Part shown: piece after piece, positions 24,370-36,139 of the stretch
Numbering within the stretch: the first letter of the stretch is position 1
Layout: every line of letters begins with the position of its first letter
DNA from: Paragonimus westermani
Lineage: Eukaryota > Platyhelminthes > Trematoda > Plagiorchiida > Troglotrematidae
Assembly: GCA_008508345.1 (NCBI GenBank)
Contig: QNGE01000425.1
Coordinates: 16,972-80,971 of the forward strand
Direction: 5' to 3'
DNA length: 64,000 bases
Program-made: the position numbers and the translations under genes
Notes under the pieces: model-generated
The model's database searches: none
Told to the model about the DNA's origin: nothing
What the model saw: the letters and a program-made list of their open reading frames with translations, nothing else

Positions 24370-25450
24370 GTCAAAATGTTCAGTCACTGGCTCCAGGTAG
24401 GGTACCTCAAGGAAACCCTACTTCCTGTCGCTTTACTGGTCATACTTTTCAGTCGGAGGCTCGAAGTATGGTTTCTCAAGTCAAACCCCTCCAGCGTTGC
24501 AAACGACCTGAATGTACCAAAAGTTATCGTCGCCCTGATGACCCAGTTCATTCCCGTTCATTTCCTCTCCCTCTCCGTTATTGATTCCCCTTGCTCCACT
24601 TTAAAACAGCTGGTAAATATTGGCACGTTTAACGTCCGTTTCATTCGACAATTAGGTCAGCAAGCTGTTCTGACAATCACCTTTTTGAATCTGAAACTGG
24701 ACAGATGCTGTCTCCGAAACGCCCCTTCACACTCCTAGCATTGTCCTTCACTTGAAATTGCCCGTAGGTAAAACTATGGGTTAGCAGTTCTTTCTTAGAA
24801 TCTTGGTCGAATCTCATGGTCAGGCTGGAGTGAGGATTGTACTGAGCTCTGAGACACAGCAGAACCTGCTTGACTGGACCTCAATGAATGGTACTCTATG
24901 TGCCTTCAAATTTGACACTTCCGTCAAAGTCGTTCGACACAGACCAGAAAGATGTTTGTTTGTCGTGTCTGCATATCCACCAATAGACACTAGTTCAGAT
25001 TCCGTCAATAACCCGTTCTATGATACGCTTTGACCCTTTGAGATTAACTAAACCTTCGGATATCGTTGTGCTTCTTGGTGATATGAACGCATAGCTGAAT
25101 CGTCTCGCTCAAGACGACAGGCGGCTAGGCGGTACGTTCGGTGTATACGCAGGACGCACTGATAATGGCGACCGGCCGTTACAATTCTGCGCCTCTTACA
25201 TACACTATATATCGAGTAGTTCAGTTCGGCACAAACGATGGCAATCCGACACGCGAAGACCATACTGTGCTAATCGAACTTCGACGAAGTTGATCATATC
25301 ACAGTCAGCCATCGGTGACGTCACTCCTTTAAGAGGTTCTCGTCCATTCCGGAGTAACCATCTTGACTCAATTCACACCGACGAACGTGCCCGCTCTATT
25401 TTATCGTGTACTCAGAGATCACCTGCTCACTAGCTTAAAGTATTCAGTTA
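24370..25450 (+). pseudogene. RTE-type LINE, endonuclease region, decayed
   Basis: The apurinic-type endonuclease of an RTE-like non-LTR element starts with LVNIGTFNVR at 24609-24638. It continues through LNLKLDRCCL, an open piece at 24803-25033 (LLDWTSMNGTLCAFKF, then RCLFVVSAYPPIDTSSD) and a later DHITVSHR near 25290 (family DHIAISYRWRG). The enzyme normally nicks target DNA to start target-primed reverse transcription. Many stops; no RT follows. 3'-truncated relic. Confidence 0.75.
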
Positions 25451-25741
25451 GAAATCAAGCAACGATGGTACACAGGAGGCTTATTAAATACCACTGATAG
25501 TCAAACTGATCGGGACACAAAAGTGGAATGACACAAGCGAGCACTGGGCAAGAAATCTCAATAGCTTCGCAAACCCGTTTCGAATTGGTCTGTTTCAAAT
25601 GGACATTACAGTTACGATAGAATTGGATTTTCCCTGATTCAACAAAACTTTTCAACAAACGGATGCCCCGAATAAGACAAAGACCGCTATGAATCGAAAC
25701 GTAAACTAATGAGCAGTCTTAGTAAGAACCGCGAGACTTAC

Positions 25742-26024
25742 CTCTCCGAGAAAACCCAAGAGGTATGGAGGGTATTGTTTTTTTACCAAGGAATAGCCGG
25801 GTGCTGTTTTCCCTGATTCGTGGTTGAACTGACCATCTACCAGATGCGAGTGAGACTGTGTACAAAGTAGATGACTCATGAATTTCCAGCTTGTCGCAGC
25901 GACTTGACAGATAAGCCGAGCACTTTAGGAACACTGTAACTGGATTGAGACAACTCATACAGCTTGTATGGTTACTTACGAAATTCCCGACAAGCTTCCG
26001 TCGGAAACCGAGGTGCTCTGGATT
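25742..26024 (-). CDS. Candidate host exon, 283 bp
   Basis: Minus strand. A strong acceptor (CTTTGTCGTTTTTCAATGTTC then CAG) precedes 94 open codons, ending at a consensus donor, GAGAG|GTAAGT; phase 0 to 1. The peptide is cysteine- and serine-containing (NPEHLGFRRKL, then CDKLEIHESSTLY) with no domain I recognise. The paired near-consensus splice sites make it one of the better host exons here. It cannot follow the 32851-33133 exon directly, because that one ends in phase 1; at least one exon between them is unaccounted for. Confidence 0.5.
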
Positions 26025-26359
26025 CTGGAACATTGAAAAACGACAAAGTCCCATATCCGAACTTCAGCTCCCTAGGTCTTCTGAAAGATGATGGGTAGAG
26101 ATGTTATCCGAGCTGACCACATTTCTCCTTTCCATGTGGAAGACTGGAAACGTGCCTCGTAACTAGCGCCTAATGACAGTCACTATCGTTTTCAAGAAGA
26201 GTGCCAGCACATCATGTGATTAACCAAGTCACTATCGCACTCAAGATGCTCATGAGTCTAGATGCTAAGAAAATTTGACACGTCGTCTACCCGGTTTAGG
26301 AGTTCACGACCACTCACACTGCTGGTTGGGATCACTACCTAACATGATGTTGTGATCCA

Positions 26360-26640
26360 AGAACACGCAACGGCTGTTTATTCGCAAAACCAATACATAG
26401 GTTGTGCGTTCCAACATGACCGCAAACAAAAACACCCATCCGCGCTCGACACTGATGTCAGAACGTCATATTTCTTTTATGTAACAAGAACCATTTCATG
26501 CGATGTTGCAATTCAGTGCCTCTTCTATTTTTTCAGCGGCTATTTCCATCTCAAAACCCAGGCTCTTACCTTACTACTGAATAATGGTGGTGTGAATAGT
26601 ATGGAACGATCGCCCGTCCTCACTACGATGACATTGTGTC
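26360..26640 (+). repeat. Dispersed repeat family D, copy 2
   Basis: Shares the 5' block (AACCAATACATAGGTT), the AAACAAAAACACCC stretch and the 3' block CTACTGAATAATGGTGGTG with the other three copies. Diverged in the middle. Confidence 0.6.
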
Positions 26641-26649
26641 GCAGTCATT

Positions 26650-28840
26650 GATAGACCTGTATCTGCGACCTTGCTGACTCTTCTTTCTCTTGAGACTCGG
26701 CTGTTTTGGTTTATTTATTATCTTTCTCGTAGTTATTTATTAACGCGCAACTTCTTGGACCAATGTCAGGGCCAACAGTAGCTCGAGTCATCGTACCGAC
26801 AGTTACGACTCAAAGCTGAAATGCTGCTGCTACTACTACTACTGCTGCTGCTGCTGCCGATGGCTCAGCGCTTAACCTCTGCTGCACAACAGTGCCTACC
26901 GATGCTGAGTGGTATCCAAATCTACAAGGCTTTGCGGTCAAGTTATTTCTTTACATTTCACCTGTAAGCGTGAATGGTACAGTGCTGGTGTGCAACGACC
27001 CACATATTTTTGTGTGTGATGATTGGCGACAAAATTTTCTTCATAAGTGAAATAGCCGTTTGCTTAAGAGACAACGTTGGTAATTTTGACAACCCGACTT
27101 TAGTACTTTCCCAACGGCCTTCGTTCAGATCAGCGGTCACCAGTTGTTCTGCGACTACCCCTGAACCATTCTTTCATAGATCGACTGAGCAGTTAAGCTT
27201 CTTTCTAGCGGCATATCCGATTAGTATGTGGCAAAAAGAGGGCAGCTTAGAACTTGTCCTGGAGACTTGGAGTTATCTACCAACAGTTCAGCCCCTGTAG
27301 TTTACGTTCTCCCTAAACTCTTACATGTCTGTGACTGGTGACCGTAGGAGGGATGAAAGTTTACCGGATAAATGGTACTGTAATTCGACGGAGATGCATG
27401 TGAAATCGAAGCGAGTAATAATGGAACAGTGAAATGTGAAAGGAAGCCATATATCCCACAGACACTGGATTATTGCTGACCATATGAACCCACGTAGTAA
27501 ACGCTTGGTTATTTATTAATCCACAACTACATACTGTACAATTGAACATGTTGAAAATAAGTTCCACTTAGCGACCCTCTGTATTTTAAACTTTATTCAA
27601 AGCCTGCAAAAAACGTGATTCCTATTCTTAACAAGAGATCAAGAAGAGGCAATTTTCATGTTTTCTTCGGGTGCTTATTTCTAGGGTTCCACTGCCAAGC
27701 ACGAGGTACTCTGTACATTAACTGATATACCGATCAGTCCGTATTTATCAGTAGGCGTAATATGCATGGGGCAGACACCAGAAAACAGTATTTTTCACAA
27801 GTAACTGTTGCATGATGATTCTGAAAACAGGATCAGAAATGACCACAAGTCAAACCCGGGAAAACGAAGACCATTACTCACAAAGATAAACACAATCAGA
27901 GATGTTGTATGCCACATAAGCAGTTGCTTGTACGAATCGGACACATTTAAAAGTTAGGTGATTACCATTCATAGATTAAAGTAGAATTTGATTCTTGCTC
28001 TCCGCTTTTCATGTCTTATTTTTCACAACGCCGTCGTGTAACTGCATCGCGTGGTGATGCGAATGTTCCTTTTGGTTAGGTCAACCTACCAATTTTTGGT
28101 GCGCTGACACTTTAGCATGGGAGTAACGGAGAGAGTAGGCTGTTCAGTTTAGGTCGGTCATGTGGTCACTCGTGGTTCGAACCGCATGAAAAACACATGC
28201 GACGGTTGACCCGGCTGTTGATCGACTTAACTAGGTAGTTTGGTAAGAATCTCCGATCGATCTGAACTGAACATGCGAAGATTGCAGAAAAGTTATGGCG
28301 TTATCTGCTGGTCATGGACAAGCGCTCGGTGTTACAGCCAGACTTGAACAAGAGCAGCGCCAAGCTGTTGGCACTGCTTGGGTATCACCAATTCTGGGTA
28401 ACTTGAAAACTAATATAACTAAGATGTTCATTGTCATTTTGAATACATTTTTGGCTCACTAGTCATTGATCACAACAGCGATAATTAAAGCAAGTATCCA
28501 CCAGACAATATTGTTACACTCGTTTATCGGAGAGGAAAATACATTGCATCTGTCCCAAATAGAAGACTATTTATGTGAATAATACTCACCTAAAAATAAC
28601 GACGAAAATTTAAAAACTGAAGTCGTACTGCAACATAAGTGGTACCGACGAGAGTAGAATGTGAACATGTGTATAAAGATTATATAGTGCACGACTTTCA
28701 TTTAATCCACGTTCGACAATCTGTTGCAGCAATCTCTTCGTAGGTAAACTACCACAGAACATTTTACCACACATTTACTTTGATAGATTTAATAAACACC
28801 GAATGTTAAACAACCATATGAACGGGAAACGAAGTGGGAG
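26650..28840. other. Unassigned DNA
   Basis: Includes an imperfect triplet tract (CTG/CTA, 26820-26857). Open frames at 26974-27300 (+) and 26958-27140 (-) look fairly natural; the second ends at a fair donor (TACAG|GTGAAA), but neither has a convincing acceptor. Otherwise nothing recognised. Confidence 0.35.
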
Positions 28841-28849
28841 TTATATGTC

Positions 28850-30790
28850 GTTCATTCTCGGGCCGTCGTTCAGTTGATAGTATCCTTTCGCCTCATCTGA
28901 ATAGGTTTACTGCACCTCAACACCTATTCCACCTACTCGTTATGGGTGATTTTAGAGTTCACCATGCAGCTTAGACTAATTTGAGACAAGTTTCTGGAGG
29001 AAGCTGTGATACTGAAGTGCTACTGACAGTATTTCGGGGAGGGGGGTTGGACTCAGCACATCCACACGCTCACAAGACACCGTTCAGGATTAAGAGTTTC
29101 TTTGTTGGACATCATAATCACAGCAACCGACTGGCAACTTCAAGCGGGCCGATTTTGATTGCCTGAGGAACCATCTCACCACGATTTCCATAGGATCAGG
29201 CTCGGTGGCCTCAGACTTTCAACTGGCCAACACGATTAATGAAGCAGACAGGCCGTACATACCCTGTGAGTTCATCAAGTGCTCTTCACACTCGACCTGA
29301 TCAAGGGTTATTCATCACCTCCTCGACCTTCGTGTACAATTATTCACGATACAATAGCACTCTGGTAAATCTGAAGACATCAAGGTGTTTATCAGTTAAT
29401 AATCGACGCAAATCAGAAATCCACCGTCATCATTTCGCAGTACAATCTAAAGTACTCGAACTGGCGCAAAAAATAACAACCTTCTTTTTAAATACATGCT
29501 TCATCGGTGGAAAAATCCTCTCTCAGTCTTGCTTTTCCGTCAAACAGACGGGGAGGTTGCCTCTGTACCACGCGAAGTTGCCGATGTAGTTACGAATCAT
29601 TACGCCGCAGTCTATTTTACGGTTACATCACCTGCATTCAGTCTACCACCACAGACATTTCAACAACCACTTCCATCAACAGAATTTTCGCTGAGCGATG
29701 TACATGGTTTATTTTTAGAGTTTAACCCGCTCAGTTCGACGGGTCCAGACCAGATTCACTCGAGAATACTGTAGGAAACTTTCTATGTACCCGTAAAACC
29801 ATCTCATGAATTCTTTAACCTGAATCTTTCTGATAGTACCACCTCAGCTGAGTGGAAGGCGGCTAGCGTAATTCCCATTTATAAACCAGGTGATCGACAC
29901 TGTTAGCTACTAACTTATTAGCCTAACGAGTATTCTATGCTAGACACTCGGACGTCCCATCAAACGTGTAGTACTAAAACATCTCACTAATAATCTAACT
30001 TCTGTAGCCCAGCACAGGTTTCTACGAAATTTGTCATGTGTAACCAACATGTATTCCTTTATGGATAGTTTAACTGAGGCCAAGGACCACGGTCTTATTT
30101 CGGATGCCATTTTCTTTGATTTCGTCAAGATGTTTGACCGAGTGCCTCAAGGTCCACTGTTGCATAAACTAGAGGCATACGGTGTTCAGAGTGAGATTCT
30201 GTGATAGGTATCCTCGTTTCTGAATAATCGAACTTTCAGGGTTAAAGCAGGATCCGCCCTCTCCTCTGTACCCATCTCACGGGTGTACCTCACACCCCCA
30301 TCCCTGGACTGCTGCTGTTTCTAATCTATATTATCGATCTTCCGGAAGTAGTCTCCAGTAACCCCTTGCTATGTACGGATGACCTAATAATGTGGCACTT
30401 CCTTGATTCCAGCATTCTACAAACTGGCCTTGATGTTGTCAAGCCATGGTCACGTGAGTGATGTCTCCGCACCAGTGGCAACACGTGTGGTCACGTCTGG
30501 TGGTGGAAATTCTGGGGACGCGTTCACCATACATATTGTTGAAAAAGCTGCAGTGGTGGCCAAAGTGGACCTCAAGAAAGACCTAGGAATCTGCATGTTG
30601 TCTAACTTATCTCTCCCCTATCATTATGAAAAGGCAGTTAAAAGGGTTAGACTGTGTTAATGTGGTGAAAATCTACTCGAATCGCCACTTATCCAAGCCC
30701 CGACACAACGGAAGATCTGACAGGGCGCCAATCCAAATGTCGCTTTAGAGATACCGCATCAGGACTGAACGAACAGTCTCGATGTTACGC
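28850..30790 (+). pseudogene. CR1/Jockey-type LINE, endonuclease end and reverse transcriptase
   Basis: A 5'-truncated non-LTR retrotransposon. The endonuclease end is seen at 28930-29160 (HLLVMGDFRVHHA, family MGDFN.PH..W), with the linker at 29400-29600. The RT begins at 29700 (GPDQIHSRIL) and continues with EWKAASVIPIYKPGDRH. Its best part is at 30085-30190 (LISDAIFFDF.KMFDRVPQ, then GPLLHKLEAYGV). The thumb region is at 30520-30650 (KKDLGICMLSNLSL). Frameshifts and stops throughout; the YADD box is degraded (near 30370-30380). Closest in style to flatworm CR1-like elements, from memory of the family and not from a search. Confidence 0.85.
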
Positions 30791-31140
30791 CTTCTGTTAC
30801 TCAAAAATTTCTTCGTCTTATGTTGTGCTCATTAACATACAGTTTGTGACTGTATATGCCAATAAGACCGGCCAGTGACAGACTGTGTTTTCTTTGATAC
30901 AGTTGTACACCCACAAATTCGTTTTCTTGTCTCGTGAATAAAAACTGCTTACTACAACCAGTACCAGGCCTTCCCCTAGGTGCAACCGAAGCACGGGCCT
31001 GCAGTATCGTTATCCTAATCCGAACAACAAAACGCAGACGCAAAGACAACACCACATTGCACGGTGCGTGTAAGAGGTAATGAAGTAAACTGTAGAGACC
31101 CACTGGTTCAACCTCTTCCGCTGACATCGCTTTTTCTCAG

Positions 31141-31293
31141 TGGGTACTCAAGCTGTCACTGATGAGAGCCCCCCTACAAATATAGCTAAACATTCCAGAC
31201 AAGCGTCGGGCAGATTTTCTCAGATAGCCATTGCTGACCGTACAGTATACCGTGAGCGTAATGTCAAGGAGACCAACACCGCAGTTGTTTCTG
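31141..31293 (+). CDS. Candidate plus-strand exon, 153 bp
   Basis: Follows an excellent acceptor (GACATCGCTTTTTCTCAG) and is open for 51 codons (GTQAVTDESPPTN, then ADRTVYRERNVKETN) to a moderate donor (TCTG|GTATAA); phase 1 to 1. It can join in phase to 35986-36137. No domain recognised. The gene would lie antisense within the proposed minus-strand gene. Confidence 0.35.
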
Positions 31294-31562
31294 GTATAAG
31301 CTGTGGGTCTCCCCCACTCAAGGGCAACCGAGTTGTAGAAATTGGTTTGGTGCTGAGTTTCCAGCAAACATTATAACAGCACACTGACGTGTTGGTTCGG
31401 TGACCCTTCCTTTGCCTCTACTGGTGGTCCTGTAAGATTCCCTGTTGTTTGTCCAAAAAACCCCGGAAAGACACATCGTCATACTCTCACTTGACTTCTT
31501 TTCCGGCTGTTGCGTGAGCTGCTAATGTTGAAATATTACGAAAAAACTCGCAGACCGTATTG

Positions 31563-31798
31563 CTGTGTACGCGCCATGACCGCCTGTGTGCACCACACCC
31601 GTGCTAAGACTTATACTGAGTTCCGATCGGTCGCTCCGTCATCGACCAACGCCTCATTCATTCACGCAATTAAGAATGACGCTACCGCTCATAAATGTTC
31701 AAAATAATGCATGTACTTTTCCTAAATCATGTGCTCCCTCTATCGCTGTTATTGCCTGTATAGTTTCGCGTCGATTGCACCCGAATAGGAACACAACC
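31563..31798 (+). repeat. Direct repeat family C, copy 2
   Basis: Partner of 19077-19311, about 90% identical, same orientation and same conserved open frame. Spacing 12.5 kb. Confidence 0.8.
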
Positions 31799-32409
31799 TG
31801 TTTACTGCATGGTAGCTGCTGACATTCCATTCGGAAATTTGTCTCTCGTAGTCTGAGTCATGTAGGTGCGGGTTGGTTCAAAACCGACGTCTTCGGTCCA
31901 GCACAGAACTGAGACAACAAGCAACAAGGTGACGACTGTTCTCCTCATGTTCGAATCAGGTGTTCCCTACATGTATCAAGGCTGATCACGTGTCCCATCA
32001 GGACAAGCGTACATCGGACGGTCAAGGGTGTCAATCAGGTTTGCCTCTCTTGCGCACACTTCGCTTACTCTGCTGTCTATGGCAGTGAGGACCAAGGAGG
32101 ACTGTAAAGTCTTGACATAGTTATTGTGCACATCTTTCGTGCAAAGTATAAAGCCATCCAGCAGGAATGATTTACATCACCGAGTACTACTAGGTACCCT
32201 CAACCAAGGGGCGGTAAGTATGTCGTTCCGGATGAAACGCCGTTTCTCATCTTAATACGTCAATATTTCATTCTAAGGATTGTGAATACACCGACGCCAA
32301 GCTTGTCAAACGATGAAACTTTTGTTTCCTCAGAGTATGAAGAAAATGTATGTCACAACGTGTCAGTGCTTTGCTTATCCTCACCAGTTACAAATGTAAA
32401 ACACGCAGG

Positions 32410-32410
<1 letters not shown>

Positions 32411-32450
<40 letters not shown>
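32411..32450. repeat. (TA)n microsatellite, about 20 units
   Basis: Uninterrupted TA repeats, 136 bp upstream of SINE family A copy 2. Confidence 0.95.
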
Positions 32451-32451
<1 letters not shown>

Positions 32452-32586
32452 CTGCGGAGAAAGACTATCAGCGCTCAATGTTCGATGCACATCGTTGATG
32501 GATTCAAGCGTGAAATGATCGAGAAATCCTGCTCGGGCAGTCAACCGGCTGGATCATTTGATGGATCCCATATGACAAAATTGGAT

Positions 32587-32775
32587 AGGTGGGTAACTAG
32601 GTCCAAGTGTGAAATTCCTGAGCTTCTGGTGTGGCTTCGTAGTTCAGCTGGTATAGCATTTGCCGCTTTTGGGCATGTTGTTTATGTAGCTGCTTCGAAT
32701 CCAGTCGAACTCCAGATTCTCAGCAATTGGGTCTCTTCTAAATTATCAAATCTGCCGAACTACTTATCATTAAAA
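32587..32775 (+). repeat. SINE family A, copy 2
   Basis: Full-length relative of copy 1. The head runs from GGCTTCG at 32633 to CGAACTC near 32712. Box A (TAGTTCAGCTGG) and box B (GCTTCGAATCC) are slightly mutated, and the acceptor stem is no longer perfect. The tail ends in an A/T-rich stretch. Confidence 0.8.
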
Positions 32776-32850
32776 TAACTGAATCAGTTCGGCGAACTGT
32801 TGCCATGCCTGTTCAGCAATCCATCGCGGGGTTTCGAGCAGGTGACTCAC

Positions 32851-33133
32851 CAAATTGAGTTTGGTGTATAATCAGTTGTTTCACCCATTTTAGGCTACGT
32901 TCAACACTTTGCTGTGCTACCTGTCTATCCGATCTGACTGCCCACGTCGGTGCGATCGCAAACGAACTGGTACACAACATAGAAACAGAAGAGCTCGACG
33001 AACTGCTTTCACGATTATGGAGAACTTGTCCATTAGTAGTCTGAACTAGGCCCAGACGTGCAGCCAAGTCCGTTGGAGCTAAAGCAGACCTTAGGTTGGG
33101 TGGGATATCGTTAGTTAAATATTCCTCTACAAA
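32851..33133 (-). CDS. Host exon, 283 bp, unidentified protein
   Basis: Minus strand. A textbook acceptor (CATATTCCTGTTTTTACAG) precedes 94 open codons, and the segment ends at a textbook donor (TTTG|GTGAGT); phase 0 to 1. The peptide begins FVEEYLTNDIPPNLRSALAP, has a serine run (codons about 43-50) and ends with SLKWVKQLIIHQTQF. It joins in frame to the 87-bp exon at 38447-38533 upstream. The Penelope relic at 33273-33728 sits in the intervening intron. No family recognised. This is the best-supported single host exon in the window. Confidence 0.6.
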
Positions 33134-33272
33134 CTGTAAAAACAGGAATATGTTATTCATTTGGTCTTTCTAAACAATTTTGTCAATCTTGTTCACCATG
33201 CTATAAGCCTCTACAGGTTTCGAAAGGTAGCCGGTTGCAGTAGTTGGGGCCATACTGGCAAACTGAAGATAC

Positions 33273-33728
33273 TCACCATACCATGTTGCTTTGTGATAGA
33301 CTGAACGCTGCAAATTGCCGTCGGCAGTCCTGTTCGTGAGAAGAAGTTAGGTTGTGATGAATAGTGTAAAAGTGTTTGGAAAACAAAATGAACGTAACAG
33401 CATCAGTAACAGTCAAGATTTTGTCAGTGTATCGTCTGTGTAACGACGAGTTAGTTATATTAACTGGAAATTGCCGCTCAGCCCTTCCTAACAGAATGTC
33501 TGTTAGCGTTGTGCCTAACGGACTAATCATAGTAACATCGTCTATCTGTTTGTACACGAGTCTTTCGAATTTAGAACAGAATTTTTCTGCACGCAACGAA
33601 ATAAGGTTCTTAAGGTATTCAAGTGGAAATTCACTATCACAATTCTGACTGAAAATAGAATCGCATAGAAAAACTTCAACTCTCTCTCTTTCTAATAAGA
33701 AGCTCTTGAAAGGGGAATCAAAATTCAT
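33273..33728 (-). pseudogene. Penelope-like element reverse transcriptase fragment
   Basis: An open frame of 151 codons on the minus strand. Residues 59-73 (VYKQIDDVTMISPLGT) match the Penelope RT motif YKQIDGVAMGSPLG. Residues 98-110 (RRYTDKILTVTDA) match the catalytic RYVDDIL box, but with TDK in place of VDD, so an essential aspartate is gone. Residues about 121-129 (TIHHNLTSS) continue the family pattern. Although the frame is open, the active-site change and the missing N and C parts mean it is dead. Confidence 0.8.
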
Positions 33729-33779
33729 GGAATGTGTGACTTATGTGTTCACCAGAACAGACTGTAGGTTTTCTGCTAC

Positions 33780-35920
33780 TTCCAAAGAGTTCTTCAAACA
33801 ACGTGTGGATCACACTTTATCCAGTGAGTAACTTTGTGGTACGTAGAATTGTTCATGTGTAAGGACAGGTGAAGTGGTGTACCATACCCGTCTTATTCAG
33901 GGTGTTGACGTACCGATTGGTTCCAGCTGCCTATAGTGAGGCTCCAATCAGTGTCCATGCAACAACTACATATGTAACTGTCCTTCGATTTACCTTTTGT
34001 TGTGAACACCCGCATTAATGTGTTGGATCGGCAAAGTAATAAGCAGTGCTTCATAAAACTCGAATTTATCACCTTGCGATTGATGAAAGTTTTGGACCCG
34101 AAGAATAATGCAACTGACCGTGTCATTTACTCCCAAATCACACCAAACAGTGAGCGCAAAGTCTATTTGCTCCATCCAAAAATGCGAGTGACAGAGAAGA
34201 AAATACAGGGTGTATGTACGGTGAATGGTGATCTACAACTACCGCGAATCAGAAGACTGAAAGACAGTTACTAAAGATAGTAGTCAAGATCATTAAGGCA
34301 CCAACATGTGTGGCGAAATTAAATGGTCATGTAAGTAAGAAGTACTGAAGGTAACCCCCAGGATGTTCTGGGAATTTCTGTCCAATCTGATTGGACAAGA
34401 ACATCTTTTCAAATTAGGAGCGATCTTGGATGGAAGAACAGGGTTCCCTGACACCTTTCTAGCAATATGTGATTTTCTGTTGTTTGACCATTTTAAACTT
34501 TCACTGGTCTTTTAAAATGACTTTCATTTTCCATATTTACTCGTCCTTGTTCACCAGGACAACATAAGAGGCTTTGTCCGATTTGATGAATACAGTTAGT
34601 CTCATTTCTCTCAGTTTTTTCATGACCGGATGTTGTTTCTGTTCCAGACAACACTGCTGACGAATGGTGGCTATTTCTAGCCACCATTTTTGCACGAAAT
34701 CAGTCTACCTCACCAGAATACTGGGTGGCAGCTCCTCTGGTTGACCATACACACATTGAAGTTTAAATTGTGCATCAAATTTGTTAACATTCCTGGGCGA
34801 TACTTTGAACTATAATCTAAGTAAAAGCATCTAGTTGCGTTTGAGCTAAATGAATGGACGGGAGAGTGTGCACATATTTGAAATCATCAATAAGATACAC
34901 AATGATATCAGCTGACCATGTGGCAAAGCATTTCGGAAGACGAAGTGTTCTGGCAGATATCTGTCGATTACGTAACACTTGGTGGGACTTTATACGTCAA
35001 GTCACTGAATGCCACATTTACCTGGTGTGTATAACCTGCACGTTTTACCATTGCGACTGACGTGGTTACACTGACCGTCAACACTGCATGGCATGTAGTC
35101 AGTCGGCTCAAATGAAATGGTTAAAGGAAACTCGGTATTTCAGTCAGCTCATGTGCAAAAACCAGTAGAATCCACAAGCGCTTCTCTGAGCACGTCGGTA
35201 GTGACAAATTTAAACTTGGAAAAAAGAGCTCTAACAACTGTGACAAACACTACTGTAAATTACAGGTAAAAACGTGATAAATAGGCTTATCTTCCCTATA
35301 TCATTTTCACGCTATCACTGTAAGTGGTAAACACCGAATGCAATTATCAGTAGATATTCACCTTGTTAGCCGAATAAAGACACGCATTCCAAACAAAACT
35401 GTAAGGCCTGCCGGTGGTCTACAGGTAATTATGTTACGAAGTGTTCAATTTTTATGTCTAACTGAGGTTATACTGTGCTAGGCGAGTAAAAAAGTCAGTT
35501 GTCACCTGTCTACTGTCAGTGTATTAATGAAGCAGGTTGTGAGATTGGGTACGGAAAAAGTTGAAGGAGTAACCGAAATATACTCTTCCAACCGAACATA
35601 GCAGGACGTGTTTCTTTAACTTAGGTCCTGGAATTATAAATCTCCTTTCGGAGTGTGCCTGGCAAGTGATTGGCCAGGATTCGAGCCCAAATTAGTCTGT
35701 TCTCATTTTAACGCGACTTCTGATTGATGCACGCAGTCGCTGATTGTATCAAGCTTAAAATTTTGGACGGATTAATCCCGATAGATTACTGAGGAAGGTT
35801 TGAGCGGGATTACAGATTTGTCAGAGCAAAAGAAGTGTATCATGAAAAAACCACACTTGAAACAGCTACCTGCGACGCATGTGTTAGGTGCTAGCTTAGT
35901 GCATGTGTTTGCCGTGTATG
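33780..35920. other. Unassigned DNA with one doubtful exon
   Basis: On the minus strand, a natural-looking frame ends at 33994 with the donor AAAAG|GTAAAT (peptide LGVNDTVSCIILRVQNF), but its acceptor is poor and its phase does not fit the neighbouring exons. Nothing else recognised. Confidence 0.3.
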
Positions 35921-35985
35921 CGACAGTATGAGTACTAGTAAAAACTATTCAAATGAATTGACAGTAGTGTGTTCTTTTTGTCCAG

Positions 35986-36137
35986 CACAAGTAGCAGAAA
36001 ACTTCCCGCCATCCGCCGCTAAAAGTACACCTCAAAATTTTACTGACCGTCTGTCGTTGAGCCTCTCACAAAACGAAATTCATCTTCTCGAAGGTCGCGG
36101 CAAAGTAACCTATGTACATAAGCGCCATCAAAAGTGA
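35986..36137 (+). CDS. Candidate plus-strand terminal exon
   Basis: A strong acceptor (GTGTTCTTTTTGTCCAG) opens a frame in phase 1 that runs 49 codons to a TGA at 36135-36137 (QVAENFPPSAAKSTP, ending KVTYVHKRHQK). It can follow 31141-31293 in phase. No poly(A) signal AATAAA is seen nearby. Confidence 0.35.
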
Positions 36138-36139
36138 TT

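Noticed and set aside
28160..28200. Box-B-like string GTGGTTCGAACC as a possible tRNA gene
   Set aside because: No box A or acceptor stem at the required distance.
33990..34175. Minus-strand exon candidate ending at a GTAAAT donor
   Set aside because: Poor acceptor, and its end phase (2) would create a stop if joined to the exon at 33133.
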